Shown here one piece after another: positions 13,501 to 23,929 of a DNA stretch of 64,000 nucleotides. The stretch is from Diphasiastrum complanatum (taxonomy: Eukaryota; Streptophyta; Lycopodiopsida; Lycopodiales; Lycopodiaceae). A program made the translations under genes and the position numbers. Numbering within the stretch: position 1 is the first letter of the stretch; each line of letters opens with the position of its first letter. The DNA lies in contig CM055100.1 of assembly GCA_029204225.1 (NCBI GenBank), positions 8,570,713-8,634,712 on the forward strand, written 5' to 3'. The notes beneath the pieces were generated by a model. That model ran no database searches, was not told the DNA's origin, and saw only the letters and a program-made list of their open reading frames with translations.

Positions 13501-16500
13501 AGAGGAGGGAGGTGCAGATTTGATTATTATTTACAACTCTGGACGTTTTCGAATGGCTGGAAGAGGGTCACTAGCGGGTCTCATGCCTTTCCAGGATGCC
13601 AATGCAGTTGTTGTAGATATGGCAAATGAGATCTTACCTGTAAGATTGAAGTGCTTGTCACAAATGAACAAGAGAAAATATCTGTTTCAATCTCCTTCAG
13701 AGTGGTATATGTTGCAACTATAACCTAATGAACATTTTATTTCAACTGAGATGAACTATAGTAGGCAACCTGTTTTTCTCTCTTGAAGATGTGATTTTGA
13801 ACCTCATATCGACGTCCTTTAGCTGACATAAATGCAGGTTGTCAAGAAAGTTCCTGTACTTGCTGGGGTTTGTGCGACAGATCCATTTCGACAGATGCAT
13901 CAGTTTCTTCCTGAGCTAGAACAACTTGGATTTGTAGGTGTTCAAAATTTTCCAACAGTGGGCCTTATTGATGGTGTTTTTCGTCAAAATCTGGAGGAAA
14001 CAGGCATGGGTTATGGGTAATATCCGAACTCAGACCTCATGATTATATTACTTTACTCGTCTCTTATTGAGCCTTTTCTTGATAGCAGGAATGATACTGA
14101 TTCTTCAAACTTTTTGAGGCCTGATTGTTTCTTGCTGATTTCATGACAATCCATTTGTGAACATTATCATGTGAACTGCAAGTGCTCTGGATCTCCGAAA
14201 GGACCTCGAGTCTCTTGGAGCTGTGCCTTTTTAAGACTCCACCAGAGGCCAGTCTTGTGGGCAGCCAATGGGGGAGGGAAGATGCACAAGGCTAAACTCA
14301 GGAAATCTTTTTTTTTTTGTGATTTTCGGCATAAAAATAAGGAATGTTGAGTTTCGAAAAATACCATTGAAGTTTAAACAAATACATGAAGGCCCTTGGG
14401 ATACTTGCAAATATTCATGTTTGTGAAAAGACATCAATAATACTCTTATTGATCTTTGTTAGCCCTACTTTAATTATTTCAGTGGCCAAATAAGTTTTCA
14501 ATTGGAAACTGAGACTTTGGTCCAAGTGGTAGATCAATTAAAAGCATACCAAAACTCTTGGCTTAAAACAAACCTTGACTACAATGGTGATTGCAACATA
14601 TATGGACCTAGATTTTCCACTCCAAAAGTCATAGCCTCTTTCAAAAGCAATGTTGGACCCTTTCCGTGCCTCCCTAATCGGTCGGATCTAGAGGGCAAAG
14701 AAGGGGTTTTATGGATCTATTCTGGGTGAGTAGTCGTGTAGTATCGGGGGCTTCGATCGGGCTTCGATCCAATGAGAAGAGGGTAAGCACGGTGATAGGA
14801 GTGGGAATCTAGGCTTGCTAAGGTTGTCAATCTTAGCTTCCGATCTGATTGTGGAATAGCCTAGATTTGTGCGGTGTTCATCTTTTCGGTCTTTTCTTGG
14901 TTTGGTTTATTCGTGCTTATCTAGGCATTCTTGGCTCTAGATCTTCTCCTCAAGAGGTTGATCTTCTCAAGGGAGGTGAACAGTGAAAGAAATCCTACCT
15001 ACGGATCTTAATGATCGCTCCATGATTTTCTGTGAGAGAGAGAGAGAGAGAGAAAGAAAGAAAGAAAGAAAGATCTTTATTAATGTCCATAGGACTGAAA
15101 AAAGGTACATGTCAAGTGTGCCTGGTGGGAGCATGAAAGCTCAACCACCTAAAAGAAACAAGATTATAATAAAACAGGAAATAGTGCTATGCACAAGGAG
15201 AGTCAAGCATCATAGATGTCTCTCTGCTTTGTGAGAAAAAATGATGTAAAGTATGCTGTGGCACTGTCTTTGTGCGAGCTGCGTCTCTTTGTCGTCGAGT
15301 AGATGATCGGTGGTGTCTACGCTGTTGTGAAGTTGCAGGCCGTGGCCTGCGGGCTGGCTGTCTCTCTGGTCGACGACACTGCCTCTGCCGTCTATGTATG
15401 GTGGCATTTGGAATCTCAGCCTCTCCATCAGAGTCACTACTCTCTTGCCTCTGTCTCCGACGGGATAGACACTCCTGTATGCTCAGCTGTATCAGGGGGG
15501 AGGTGTTAGCGTCAAGACTCGCCATACGCAGGTCTATCATCTCCCGGATCATCAACGCAACACATCTGGAGTCCTCATACGATATCAAGGCAGAAAGTGC
15601 AAGTGGATGGTCTTGAAACAAGCAGTAGTATCTCCCTCGAATCTCATAGTAAGTTGGGCATTTGAAGAGAAAATGAAACTCATCCTCTATATCATGTAGA
15701 TCACACATACTACAAATCTGCGCATCTCTCGGGATGCCCCTGTATCTACTAGTCTCAATGGCTAACTGGTGAGAGGAAACCCGGAACTGACCCATCACTA
15801 TCCGCAGTCTGTGTGAGATATTGTCCACTAGGTATCTGGGTACAATGGGATATCCAGCAGGATCCCGAGATAAAAAATGTGTTCGATAGAACTCCGTCTT
15901 CACCCCAGATGAATCCTGCCAAGTGCTCTGAAGATATGCCCTGTATAAGTATCCTCTAATATACTGATGAGTACCAGCTGGTAGATCCGTAATGTGAATA
16001 CTCAATGTGGAGAGGAGACGACAGGCCTGGGAATACCACGAGGAGTGTCCCTCAGAGTGTAGGTGCTGGGAGGATGACAGAGCTGCTGCAGCATAGTGTT
16101 TGCCTCTACCCTGGAGATCCTCTAGGCGCTGTATGAATGTGGCAATATGGAACAATGCCTCTATCTGAATAGGGGGGACGACAAACTCTGCCAATATAAT
16201 ATGATGTGGGACAGAGGCCTTAGCCCGTATCATCTGAGAGAGCATATGAATTTGAAGTCGTGAGATGCGCGCCCACTCAGTAGCTGTCAAGCCAGTACTC
16301 CATGTCTCTGATGCATATAGAGCTGAGGGAACGACCATAGTGTCAAAGAGTCGGCACTTACTAGTCGCATCTCTAACATGTGAGCTGAAGCATAATCTCT
16401 CCAACTCTACCAACGATGCATAACCCTTCCGTAGTCGGGAAAATGCCGCCTGTCGCATGCTGAATGTGGGACTAGAAAATACCACCCCTAGGTATGTGTA

Positions 16501-17220
16501 GGAGTCAACTACCTCAAGTGGATGCTCCTCCCATAAAAGCACCTGTCGCATCATGAAGGATCTAGAGGTGTTAAATATCATAACTCTGGTTTTGGCCACA
16601 TTCACTGATAATCCCCATTGAGTACAAAAAGAGTGAAGCGCGTCAAGATGCTGCTGCAAACCTTCCCTCGTCCTCGAAAGCAAAACCACATCATCAGCAT
16701 ATGCCTCTTCTACTATGGCTGGAGAGAATATATCAGAAGTACATGTGTAGGGATGTGTAGGAAGTGGAGGGGTGTCAGGAACAGTGTACAACGATGTGGC
16801 ATAGGTTACCCATGTGCTAAGATCTGTGATCTGGGGTGGAGGTGCCCGTGAGAGGAATTTTTGCCAAAATGATCGCGACGAGGAGCTAAAGAGAAGGTCC
16901 ACTGCCTGGACCTAGTCCTGGCATTAAAGTCGCCAGCTAAAAGAACATAACCCCGCTCCTCATATCGGATAATGTCTGAAGAGATATCCATGTAAGGTGA
17001 CTCCTCATCTGCTGTGAAAACTGAGGTGTCTGGTGGAAAATAACAAATGGCTAGAAAGAGGTCACGGGTCAATCCCATCAAAGTCCGGTCCACCCGAATC
17101 CAAATATAGCGAGCTCGCTCATCTGTATGCACCAACTCGACCCAAGGCCGAATGAAGTCACGGACTAAGTAGGCCACCCCACCAGAACCCTGATCTGTCA
17201 ATGCTCTCGTCGCCATCGCT

Positions 17221-17277
<57 letters not shown>

Positions 17278-20200
17278 CGAAGATGAAACGAACAAAGTGG
17301 TAAAGGGTATGTTGAGGTGGCTTATACACGGACTTGTCCAACACTTATAATGGTTACGATGAGCACCTCCACTAGGGGGAATCTCATGCGTTGGTCATTT
17401 GTAATGGCCTAGCTAGATGGGTGTAATAGATCCTAACACCACAGTAGGGCAAACACTAACTGATCCACCCAACCTTGCCTACTCCCTGATATGAGCAAGC
17501 CCTTCCTAGCCCAGTGTGAGGACTGGTAGCATGCATACTGCCAAGTGTCGCCCACGTGGCTCTGTCGTGGCCGACTGCACGTTGGGACCCAACTTGGGGC
17601 CCTATCCTGCTGATAGGGTCCCTAGGCTGTGTTAGGCCCGCCATGGCTATGGACCGTGCCGGGGCACACTACTCACATTGTCTTGCCCTGTTGGTCGTGT
17701 ACGCTAGACACGACCCTGACTGTCGTATCTGACCTCCTGTGTTCTCTAGGGTTCGGCACTGGTTACGTGCTCGTAACACTCCCTCCCCCTTAAGAACCGT
17801 CTTGGTCCTCTAAGACAAAGTTTGGAAAAATCTTGCGAAGGACGTTGCCTCTTTCCCAAGTGGCATTCTCAACAGGTTGATCATTCCACTTGACCAGGTA
17901 TTCTTTATATAGAGTATGACGAGTCGTCTCTCTACTGTCAAGAATCTCCTCTAGTTCATGTGGAGGTTGCTGAGAATCCAATGGGAGAACTAGAACACTG
18001 TCCCCTACCAAATTTTCTGATCTGGCTAAGGCTTTTCGTAATTGACTTACATGAAAAACTGGAAAAACCTTACTGCTGTGTGGGAGTTCTAGTTCATAGG
18101 CGACCTTGCCTAGTCTCCTACTAATGGTAAAGGGACCACAATACCTAGGAGACAACTTAGCACACACTCCTGATTTGAGGGTTTTAGAGTCAACTGGGAC
18201 TCTCAAGTAGGCTTTCTCACCAACAGAGAACTATACATCTTGTCTGCGTGGATCTGCATAATGCCTGGCTCGATCCTGGGACTGCCTAATGCTACGCTTA
18301 GCATGTTCTATCATCTGGTTTAGGTCCTCTAAAAAGTTTCTAGCTGCTTCAACTTTTTCTTGTTTAAACCCTATAGCTATGGGTGAGCGTGGCTGAAAAC
18401 CGTACATCAGCATAAATGGGCTGTATCCCGTAGCTGAATGTTTGGTACTGTTATAAGCAAACTCTAATATTGAGAGATACTCCTCCCAATTAGTCTGCTT
18501 TGTGCTGACGTATGCGCGAAACATATCCTCCAGCACCTGATTTACCCTCTCTGTTTGACCGTTCGTCTGTGGATGGTCGGTGGTACTCATACTAAGTTTA
18601 GTATGGAGATGATGGAATACTGCCCTCCAAAAATTTCCATTAAACTTATTGTCCCAGTCGCTGACTATGCCGGAAGGTAGACCGTACAATTGAAATAGCC
18701 CATCTACAAACAACCTCGCTAACTTTGAAGCTCTAACAATTGTTTTGGTCGGAATAAAATGAGCCATTTTGGTCAGACGGTCAACTGTGACCCATATAGC
18801 GTCATTACCCTTTGGGTTTTAGGCAGGCCTACTATAAAATCCATGGAGATACTCTCCCATTTACCAGCTGGTATATCTAAGGGCTGTAACAACCCTCCTG
18901 CCTTTAAACGCTCTACTTTATTTACTTGACATTTCTGGCAACTGGTTACATATTGCTGGACGTCCTTTTTCATACTGGGCCAGAAAAATTGCCTACGAAG
19001 AAGCTCATAGGTCTGTATGCCTGGGTGCCCCGCACTAGGATTGTCATGACACTCATATAGGGCCTGCTGCCATCACCTTAAACTCGTAATGACCATGACA
19101 AGTCCTAAAAGCTGTTTTTGGGACATCTTCCGACTTTATGCGGACTTGATGATATCCCGTTCTAAGGTCTATTTTACTGAAAAACTTAGCCCTGTCAAGT
19201 TGATCAAACAACTTGTCTGCCCGAGGCTTAGGGTACTTATTCTTAATTGTGACTTTATTGAGGGCTCTGTAATCTACGCAAAGACGCATAGATCCCTCTT
19301 TCTTTCTCACCAAAAGGATTGGTGAGGCCCATGGTGAACTACTGGTTTGAATTTGGCCTTTCCCAAGATAATCTGTTAACTGCCTAGTTATTTTTTCATC
19401 CTCAGTTCGGCTGACCCAATACGGAGGTTTAGAAACAGGTGCTGTACCTGGTACTAGGTTTATTACATGATCTATCTCTCTGCTAGGTGGTAAACCATGT
19501 GGCAAATCTTCAGGAAAAACATATTTAAATTTAGACAATAAAGTTTCTAATTTACTGGTTTTTTGCTGTAAAGAACTGGAAATAGAAACTTCAAGAATAA
19601 ACTGAAAGTCACATAAGAATACATGGTGGTCGTCATCTCCGATTAGCTGACAGAGCTCTAAACTGCAGACCATAGGGCTGTTGGGAACATCATGCTCCCC
19701 ATGCAACTGGATCTCTCGGCCTTTATGCTAAAAGCTGAGGGTGTTCTCCTGATCATTTCTATGGAGGGAAGGTCCTAAGCGGTAGAGCCAGTCTCTCCCA
19801 AGAACAATGTCTGTACGATCCAGGTGCATTATCTGAAAGTTTATTTCATCTTGGTACCCCTGAATACCAAGATTTAGATTACTCACCATAGTTTCCCAAA
19901 TTTTCTTATCTTCACCCTTAGCTAATGAAACTATGTACCTATGCTGACTAGGTACTTCTGAAAGTCTGAGTTTTTTAACAAGGGTGTAGTTGATGAAATT
20001 ATGGGTCGCCCCATCATCAACCATAACTCTGACTGACTGGTTACCAACTTTCCCATGCATACGTACTAGGTCATGGGGCCCAAAGCTGAAGGGTCTCGCT
20101 AGCATTGTAGAGGTCAGCTGGCAACAGTGTTCATGGTCTTCATGATACACTTTGATCTCAGAAGCTGCCGAGTCATTGGGGAAACTTACGGTCTGAACAA

Positions 20201-20486
20201 GATGAACTTGTTTTTTATCTTTTTTATTTTTCTTAGTAAACTGCCCCTTGGGACACTGTCTGACTGTGTGTCCCTTGCCCATGCACACAAAGCACAAACG
20301 TTCTTGTTTGGCTTTCTCAAAATCATCTAGTTTTAAGGGCTGTATGAGCGATGAGCGTTTCTGAGGAGCTTCACCTTTTACTTTATCTTCTTTCTTTCTT
20401 TTTTAAAAATTTCTTTTTAAATTGAAATTCTTTCTGAGGAGGCTGCTCAGAAAGAGGCTGTTGTCTCGCCCTCTTCCTACGCATTG

Positions 20487-20533
<47 letters not shown>

Positions 20534-23400
20534 TGTTTTGGAGTAACTGTCATCTTTTTGACACTTCAACTACACTTCTTGCTATGTATGTAGTTGGGTC
20601 ATGGTATTAATCTCGAATTTGGGCCAAATTTTCACATCTCTAGGTATCTATGATATCATGCATAATTTGTGTCAAACCCCTAGTCCCACATCTAATCGTC
20701 TTGGCTGAGTTTTTTGTGCCTCCTACTCAGCTTGAAGCCATCCTTACATTGATCATAAATGTTCAAAAGGTTATTTCCTTTGGTGAGGCAGATGCTAGTA
20801 TTAGGAGATATCGTTGGCCAGCATAAATTTGTTCTAGAGCACCTTTTGAGTAGTTTGCGCATGCATCTGGGCTACTGGCACATTTGTTTGGCCTATCTAT
20901 TTCCCACCTCCCTGAGGGCTCACACGACTATATGCGTCAATCTATTTATAGAGCATATGTTTCACATACATGGTTCAACTCATTGGGGTCAAGCTTGACT
21001 TCTATCAGACATGTTGTCTAGATTTGAATGTGGTTGGCCTTCCTATGTTTCGGCCACTTGGGGACCTTGGATTCTCTCATAGCCTTCGCATTGCAGTGGG
21101 ACACTTTAGAGTTTCATCTCACGAGTTATAGGTAGAAATTGGATGCTTTTAGGGAATTTCACATGAGGACATGATTTGTCAAATGCATTCCACGGATGTG
21201 ACAAAGTCATAGGAGCATTTTATTTTTGAATGCCCTCTCTACTACAAGATATGGGGGATGTACTATTGCCCTTCCTTGAGATCAGACAATGATGCTAAGA
21301 TCTTTGATGGCCTATGAGGACCAGAGATGTGTTGCCTGATGATCAGAGAGATGTTCTAGTTGAGGAGTACCACATGCTCTACCAATATTGCTAGAGGACA
21401 AAGTCCGGTGCAACTATTCATCATGTCATACTTCTCTCATCACCACTCACGAGCAGTGAGATTTAGAGAATGAGATAGAGGTTTCTACTAAGAATTGACA
21501 ATGCAGACATGCCACATGCCACTGCCACACCATAGTCCACATGACTCATCTCATTGCTACATCACGTTTTGGTTCCCATTGGCGATCATCATGGTCATCA
21601 CAATGAACTATATCTTCAACATCCACTTCTGTCGCTCTACTATTATAACTTTCTTCAGATCTCATTGGCATAGTTTATGGCCTCATCACATCTTATGAGC
21701 CACATCAGCCACATAGTTGTATTATAGTGCATATTAGATTTTGGTTGGACTTTTGGTATTTCATTTCTACTCATGCTAAGATCTCATGGATATTAGTAGT
21801 AAGCATTTCGCATACTTTCGCCGTTTTCTTCAAATTGGAATGAAACCCTCTAATGTGTGAAAGCATTAAGTCAACTAACTTGTTACTTTGGACGTCATTT
21901 CTTGCCTATGTTAGCAGTTAGATTGGGTAGGTTACCTAAATTTTAGATTTGTATATATAAAAATGGGGTTCCAACTGTCAAATGCCATAAGTTTATCAAC
22001 ATATGGTGCTGCATCTGTACGAGGGGTTAAGTAGAGATCATAAAGTATCAGGGTATGAAATTTAAAGGTCTTAAAAGCAAGATCTATTAAGATTTATTGT
22101 AAAGTTGTGGGACTGCATTGACACGAACTTGGTGGTTTGAAGTGGAAGTGCTTGTATGGACAGAAACAAACTGTTTGGATTGAGAATAGCCTATAGGTAA
22201 GTTTAGGAACACTCAGGGCAGATGGGAGTGATGGAGGATTTCTATGCAAAACTGAGGATTCAGAGTAAGCAAGTTCATAACACTGAGGGCAGATGAAAAG
22301 TAATGGGTGGCTTTATATATAGGTTTGACAAGGTGTAGGATTTAGAGTAGGCAAGTTCAAAACACTGAAGGCAGATAAGAATTGATGGAGACTTTCTATT
22401 TAATAGTTTGAGGTGCCAAGCTGAATCTCAGTCTTAGAGGTGGTTCAATTATTTTTAGTGATGGCGTGGTCCTCTTATGTCGGTGTGTGGTAAGTATATT
22501 TCCATGTTTGAACGAGAGTCACAGAAAGCAGCTGTAGCCTGTCCTGAAGTCACACATGAGAGAAGAGAAGTGACAATAGTAAGAGGGAGAACCTACTGCA
22601 AATCACAGATGAAGATTGACCTTTATGAGTCTCCTAACATAGACTTGAAACTATAGTGATGAACATTGCGAAGACCCTTCCTTTCCTTCCCAGGATGGAA
22701 ATCAATATGAGAAGAGAAATCTAGTTTATTTTTTCATGTCTGCACCATGATTTTTGTTATGGTGAAGTGATTTTATTCAGGCTATCAGCTTGAACTTATG
22801 TCATCGTGAGCATCGAGATTGAGACCCCTACCCTTCTTTTTCCAGGTTAGAAGTTAATATGATAAAGCAAGCACATGAACTGGGGCTTCTGACAACACCA
22901 TATGCGTTCAACGAAAAAGAATCATCTGCAATGGCCGGCGCTGGTGCAGACATCATTGTTGCACATATGGGGCTGACAACAGCAGGATCTATTGGTGCAA
23001 AAACTGCCCTGTCACTCGAGGAAAGCATCCTCCGCGTTCAGAGTATAACAGATGCTGCGCATCACGTAAACCCTGACATTATAGTTCTCTGCCATGGAGG
23101 TGAATTTTTCGTGCTATTTGGTAGCTCCTTCACCTTATAGTGAGGCGAAAAGCAGTTGGTAAATTGCAAGGTCATTGCTACAGAAAAGTTTTAAATATAT
23201 CCTGAGTGCTCACATTCCTATTTACTGTGCGACAACTTCCACATGCAGGTCCCATTTCAGGCCCGGAAGATGCAGAGTATATTTTGAAAAGAACAAGAGG
23301 TGTTCATGGGTTTTACGGAGCATCAAGCATGGAACGGCTGCCTGTTGAGGAAGCCATCACAAACACCATGCGAAAATACAAGTCGATTGCTCTACAGTGA
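4317..23400 (+). CDS. Tm-1-like protein (UPF0261 + TIM-barrel PEP-hydrolase-like domain), 3' half, six exons
   Basis: Six exons with GT-AG borders (4317-4532, 4873-5062, 13392-13639, 13838-14016, 22846-23099, 23249-23400) join to 1239 nt in one frame: 412 codons plus TGA. The first exon reads [17 protein letters not shown], the end of the UPF0261 domain. From about residue 140 the product shows the TIM-barrel domain hallmarks [93 protein letters not shown] and [17 protein letters not shown]. The same two-domain protein is tomato Tm-1, which binds tobamovirus replication proteins; homologues are widespread in plants, fungi and bacteria and their enzymatic role is not settled. No exon for the roughly 300 N-terminal residues was recognised in 1-4316, so the 5' end is probably outside the window. 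Introns 2 and 4 exceed 8 kb and are full of transposons. The exons show no stop or frameshift, so the gene looks functional. Confidence 0.9.
4873..5062 (+). CDS. Tm-1-like gene, visible exon 2 (inter-domain linker)
   Basis: The acceptor is GATGACAG before ATAAAGCGG and the donor is ACTAG before GTGCGAG. The exon encodes [20 protein letters not shown] and then a less conserved linker. It is 190 nt and leaves phase 1, which matches the next exon 8.3 kb away. Confidence 0.82.
5063..5556. other. Intron 2 of the Tm-1-like gene, 5' part
   Basis: AT-rich intronic sequence follows the donor at 5063. No element was recognised before the CAATC target duplication that begins the chromovirus. Confidence 0.5.
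5690..6086 (-). repeat. LTR-B fragment, inverted copy
   Basis: The stretch 5700-5890 is the reverse complement, with a few changes, of 6413-6603. The stretch 6054-6081 is the reverse complement of 6388-6415. About 165 bp (5890-6053) is present only in this copy. Together with the + copy it forms a large inverted repeat with its loop near 6087-6292. Confidence 0.75.
6293..6818 (+). mobile_element. LTR-B with tRNA-iMet primer site and partial second LTR (TRIM-like remnant)
   Basis: A candidate LTR of about 319 bp starts TGTCATGCCC at 6293 and ends near 6611. It is followed at 6613-6625 by TGGTATCAGAGCC, the primer site for initiator tRNA-Met. After only about 109 bp the LTR start recurs at 6722-6818, 97 bp long with two mismatches to 6293-6389. 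A miniature LTR element or a larger one after internal deletion would both explain this. It sits inside the 3' end of chromovirus A. Confidence 0.65.
6824..9636 (-). pseudogene. Chromovirus A gag-pol remnant: gag, PR, RT, chromodomain
   Basis: Read on the minus strand from ATG at 9636: a gag N-terminus, a gag core (about 9319-9010), zinc knuckle [14 protein letters not shown] (about 8755), and protease with [21 protein letters not shown], carrying a D-D-G variant of the usual DSG. Reverse transcriptase follows with [35 protein letters not shown] and the catalytic YLDDILVFS, then [14 protein letters not shown]. Directly after this the frame continues as [10 protein letters not shown] and a chromodomain ([20 protein letters not shown]). 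A normal element has about 700 residues of RNase H and integrase between them, so an internal deletion joined the RT thumb to the pre-chromodomain region. The reading frame changes several times. The end runs into foreign LTR sequence at 6818. Confidence 0.85.
9637..10492 (-). other. Chromovirus A untranslated leader and primer binding site
   Basis: No coding sequence spans the gap between the 5' LTR (from 10493) and the gag start (9636). The primer site, TGGTATCAGAGC on the minus strand, lies just inside the LTR at about 10478-10491. Short reading frames on the + strand here have no recognisable product. Confidence 0.75.
10493..10904 (-). repeat. 5' LTR of chromovirus A
   Basis: This 412-bp block runs from the primer site to the CAATC target duplication. 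It contains inverted words such as GTGCATGTGG and CACATGCATAC. Its part 10493-10619 matches 5562-5688, the surviving outer part of the 3' LTR. Confidence 0.8.
10910..12221. other. Intron 2 sequence without recognised elements
   Basis: AT-rich intronic sequence between the chromovirus and the foldback element. Nothing with family hallmarks was seen. Confidence 0.45.
12222..12690 (-). mobile_element. Foldback/MITE-like element with GATTTCACA minisatellite, copy 2
   Basis: Left end: CCACGGTTCATGAACCGTGG-type words. Then follow AATTAATT, CCCCAAAACCCCTCCC and a GATTTCACA minisatellite (about 12352-12570). The right part has TTGGGGGTGGGAAAC, AATTAATT and GGTTCACCACGGTTC. The ends carry GAACCGTGG and CCACGGTTC in inverted orientation. 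The whole is the reverse complement of the element at 3362-3765. No transposase is encoded, so it must be non-autonomous if mobile. Confidence 0.68.
12352..12570 (-). repeat. GATTTCACA minisatellite
   Basis: Imperfect direct repeats of GATTTCACA, often as GATTTCACAGATTTCACA, with spacers such as TTTAAAT. The + strand reading frame over it encodes a low-complexity DFTD/SND peptide and is not a gene. Confidence 0.85.
12691..13391. other. End of intron 2
   Basis: T-rich intronic sequence ends at the acceptor at 13390-13391. No element was recognised. Confidence 0.5.
13392..13639 (+). CDS. Tm-1-like gene, visible exon 3 (start of TIM-barrel domain)
   Basis: The acceptor is TGTGGACAG before AAACTATTC and the donor is TTACCT before GTAAGA. 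It encodes the [20 protein letters not shown] helix and the glycine-rich [19 protein letters not shown] segment, then [19 protein letters not shown]. It enters in phase 1 and leaves in phase 0. Confidence 0.9.
13838..14016 (+). CDS. Tm-1-like gene, visible exon 4
   Basis: The acceptor is AAATGCAG before GTTGTCAAG and the donor is TTATGG before GTAATA. It encodes [20 protein letters not shown] and [19 protein letters not shown], ending within GMGYG, in phase 2. Confidence 0.9.
14017..15031. other. Intron 4, 5' part
   Basis: No coding or repeat feature was recognised between the exon 4 donor and the LINE 3' tail. Confidence 0.45.
15187..16902 (-). pseudogene. LINE ORF2, YADD to C-terminal Cys-rich region
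   Basis: A 571-residue open frame. Near residue 68 it has the reverse transcriptase catalytic motif YADDVVLLS, then [20 protein letters not shown] and [12 protein letters not shown] (palm and thumb). A long C-terminal region ends in a zinc-knuckle-like [19 protein letters not shown] and an Arg-rich tail. Residues 1-60 are not reverse transcriptase. They appear to come from joining the endonuclease region to the YADD block in another frame, so the fingers and first palm motifs are absent. It is an open frame but not a working enzyme. Copies 2 and 3 of its C-terminus lie at 20560-21680 and 1-540. Confidence 0.82.
16806..17216 (-). pseudogene. LINE endonuclease (EEP) fragment
   Basis: On the minus strand the protein contains [20 protein letters not shown] and [17 protein letters not shown], the core of an apurinic endonuclease-like (EEP) domain of LINE ORF2. 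It overlaps the downstream ORF in another frame at 16806-16902. Both domain ends are missing. Confidence 0.78.
17221..17275. repeat. (GA)n microsatellite
   Basis: About 27 GA dinucleotides next to the 5' end of the LINE. Confidence 0.95.
17280..17778 (-). repeat. 3' LTR of chromovirus C (outer limit uncertain)
   Basis: On the minus strand a purine tract TAAGGGGGAGGGAG (17779-17792) is followed directly by TGTTACGAGCAC, the expected LTR start at 17778. The outer limit is not visible because no second LTR was found. I place it before the GA array. Confidence 0.55.
17779..20490 (-). mobile_element. Ty3/gypsy chromovirus C, internally deleted, in intron 4
   Basis: Minus-strand gag end, protease, N-terminal reverse transcriptase, integrase and chromodomain with the polypurine tract and LTR start at the 3' side. 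The 5' side stops inside gag at a (CT)n array (20491-20531), and no 5' LTR was found. The second half of reverse transcriptase and RNase H are missing. Confidence 0.85.
17793..20490 (-). pseudogene. Chromovirus C gag-pol remnant: zinc knuckle, PR, partial RT, INT, chromodomain
   Basis: Order on the minus strand: zinc knuckle [14 protein letters not shown] (about 20295), protease [21 protein letters not shown], then RT with [20 protein letters not shown] and [15 protein letters not shown] up to HGHYEFKVM. About 19080 the frame jumps to integrase: [52 protein letters not shown] and [18 protein letters not shown]. The tail has [14 protein letters not shown] and chromodomain [19 protein letters not shown]. 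So the YxDD block of RT and the whole RNase H are lost, while the integrase DDE core and zinc finger survive. Small frameshifts separate integrase pieces. Confidence 0.85.
20491..20531. repeat. (CT)n microsatellite at the broken gag end
   Basis: About 20 CT units. The gag reading frame of chromovirus C ends here, and LINE copy 2 starts about 30 bp further. Confidence 0.9.
20560..21680 (+). pseudogene. LINE C-terminal fragment (copy 2), degraded
   Basis: On the + strand, with many stops, the sequence reads [43 protein letters not shown] and [20 protein letters not shown]. This follows the LINE at 15187-16902 from about its residue 190 to the end, including the Cys-His motif and a His/Arg-rich tail. 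It has the opposite orientation to copy 1 and sits at the broken 5' side of chromovirus C. Confidence 0.75.
21681..22845. other. Intron 4, 3' part
   Basis: Includes short imperfect direct repeats around GAGGATTTAGAGTAAGCAAG and GGCAGATG (22195-22395). No element or gene was recognised. Confidence 0.4.
22846..23099 (+). CDS. Tm-1-like gene, visible exon 5
   Basis: The acceptor is TTTTTCCAG before GTTAGAAGTT and the donor is CATGGAG before GTGAAT. It encodes [20 protein letters not shown], then [19 protein letters not shown] and [13 protein letters not shown]. It lies 8.8 kb downstream of the previous exon, across a LINE and chromovirus cluster. Confidence 0.9.
23249..23400 (+). CDS. Tm-1-like gene, terminal exon
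   Basis: The acceptor is ACATGCAG before GTCCCATTTC. It encodes [32 protein letters not shown] and the C-terminal tail KYKSIALQ, followed by TGA at 23398-23400. No clear AATAAA signal was seen shortly downstream. Confidence 0.9.
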
Positions 23401-23929
23401 AAACCATTGTCACTTCTTTGTGGTCACAGCTGTGCATGCAGTGTTTTTTAGCTGTGCTTTTGGTAGTTTTTATTGCTATAATTACCATTTGGGTACCTGA
23501 AGCATGTCCCATCGTCTACAGTAAGTTTCAGGAATGATTTGATATCGACTTGCAGTACTACTGTAAGGGTTTCACAAGCATCCAAGCTGTATGATTTCCA
23601 GGAAAGAGGACTTACAATCACGCTTGCATTAAGTCCCTAGCATTTTATTGATATTGATATTTCTTACACGTCAATCTGCAAACGGTTGATCAATTTTTCA
23701 TTCTTCAATCATCATAATTTTTTCGATGGTAATGATACAAATCTTTGTATTTGAACAGATTTTGTTTTAACAATGTCTATTACAAGGTGATCAAAGATCT
23801 TGAGATGTCCTGCACTAGCCAAAATTTTAATGGCATTGTGCATTGAATTACTACCAGTGTTTCAAATTGTGGTAATGAGGGCATAGTGAAGGCATGAATG
23901 AGATGACTTGAAACATTAAAAAAACCACA

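Larger units (their letters stand above)
15032..17216 (-). mobile_element. LINE (copy 1), endonuclease joined to truncated reverse transcriptase
   Basis: A minus-strand non-LTR retrotransposon. Its 3' end carries AATAAAG followed by a (CTTT)n(CT)n tail (15032-15071 on +), and a (GA)n array lies just beyond its 5' end (17221-17275). An endonuclease fragment is joined to the last third of the ORF2 protein. The middle of the reverse transcriptase is missing. Confidence 0.8.

Noticed and set aside
15272-15616. 114-residue Cys/Arg-rich frame on the + strand
   Set aside because: Antisense shadow of the LINE ORF2 C-terminus.
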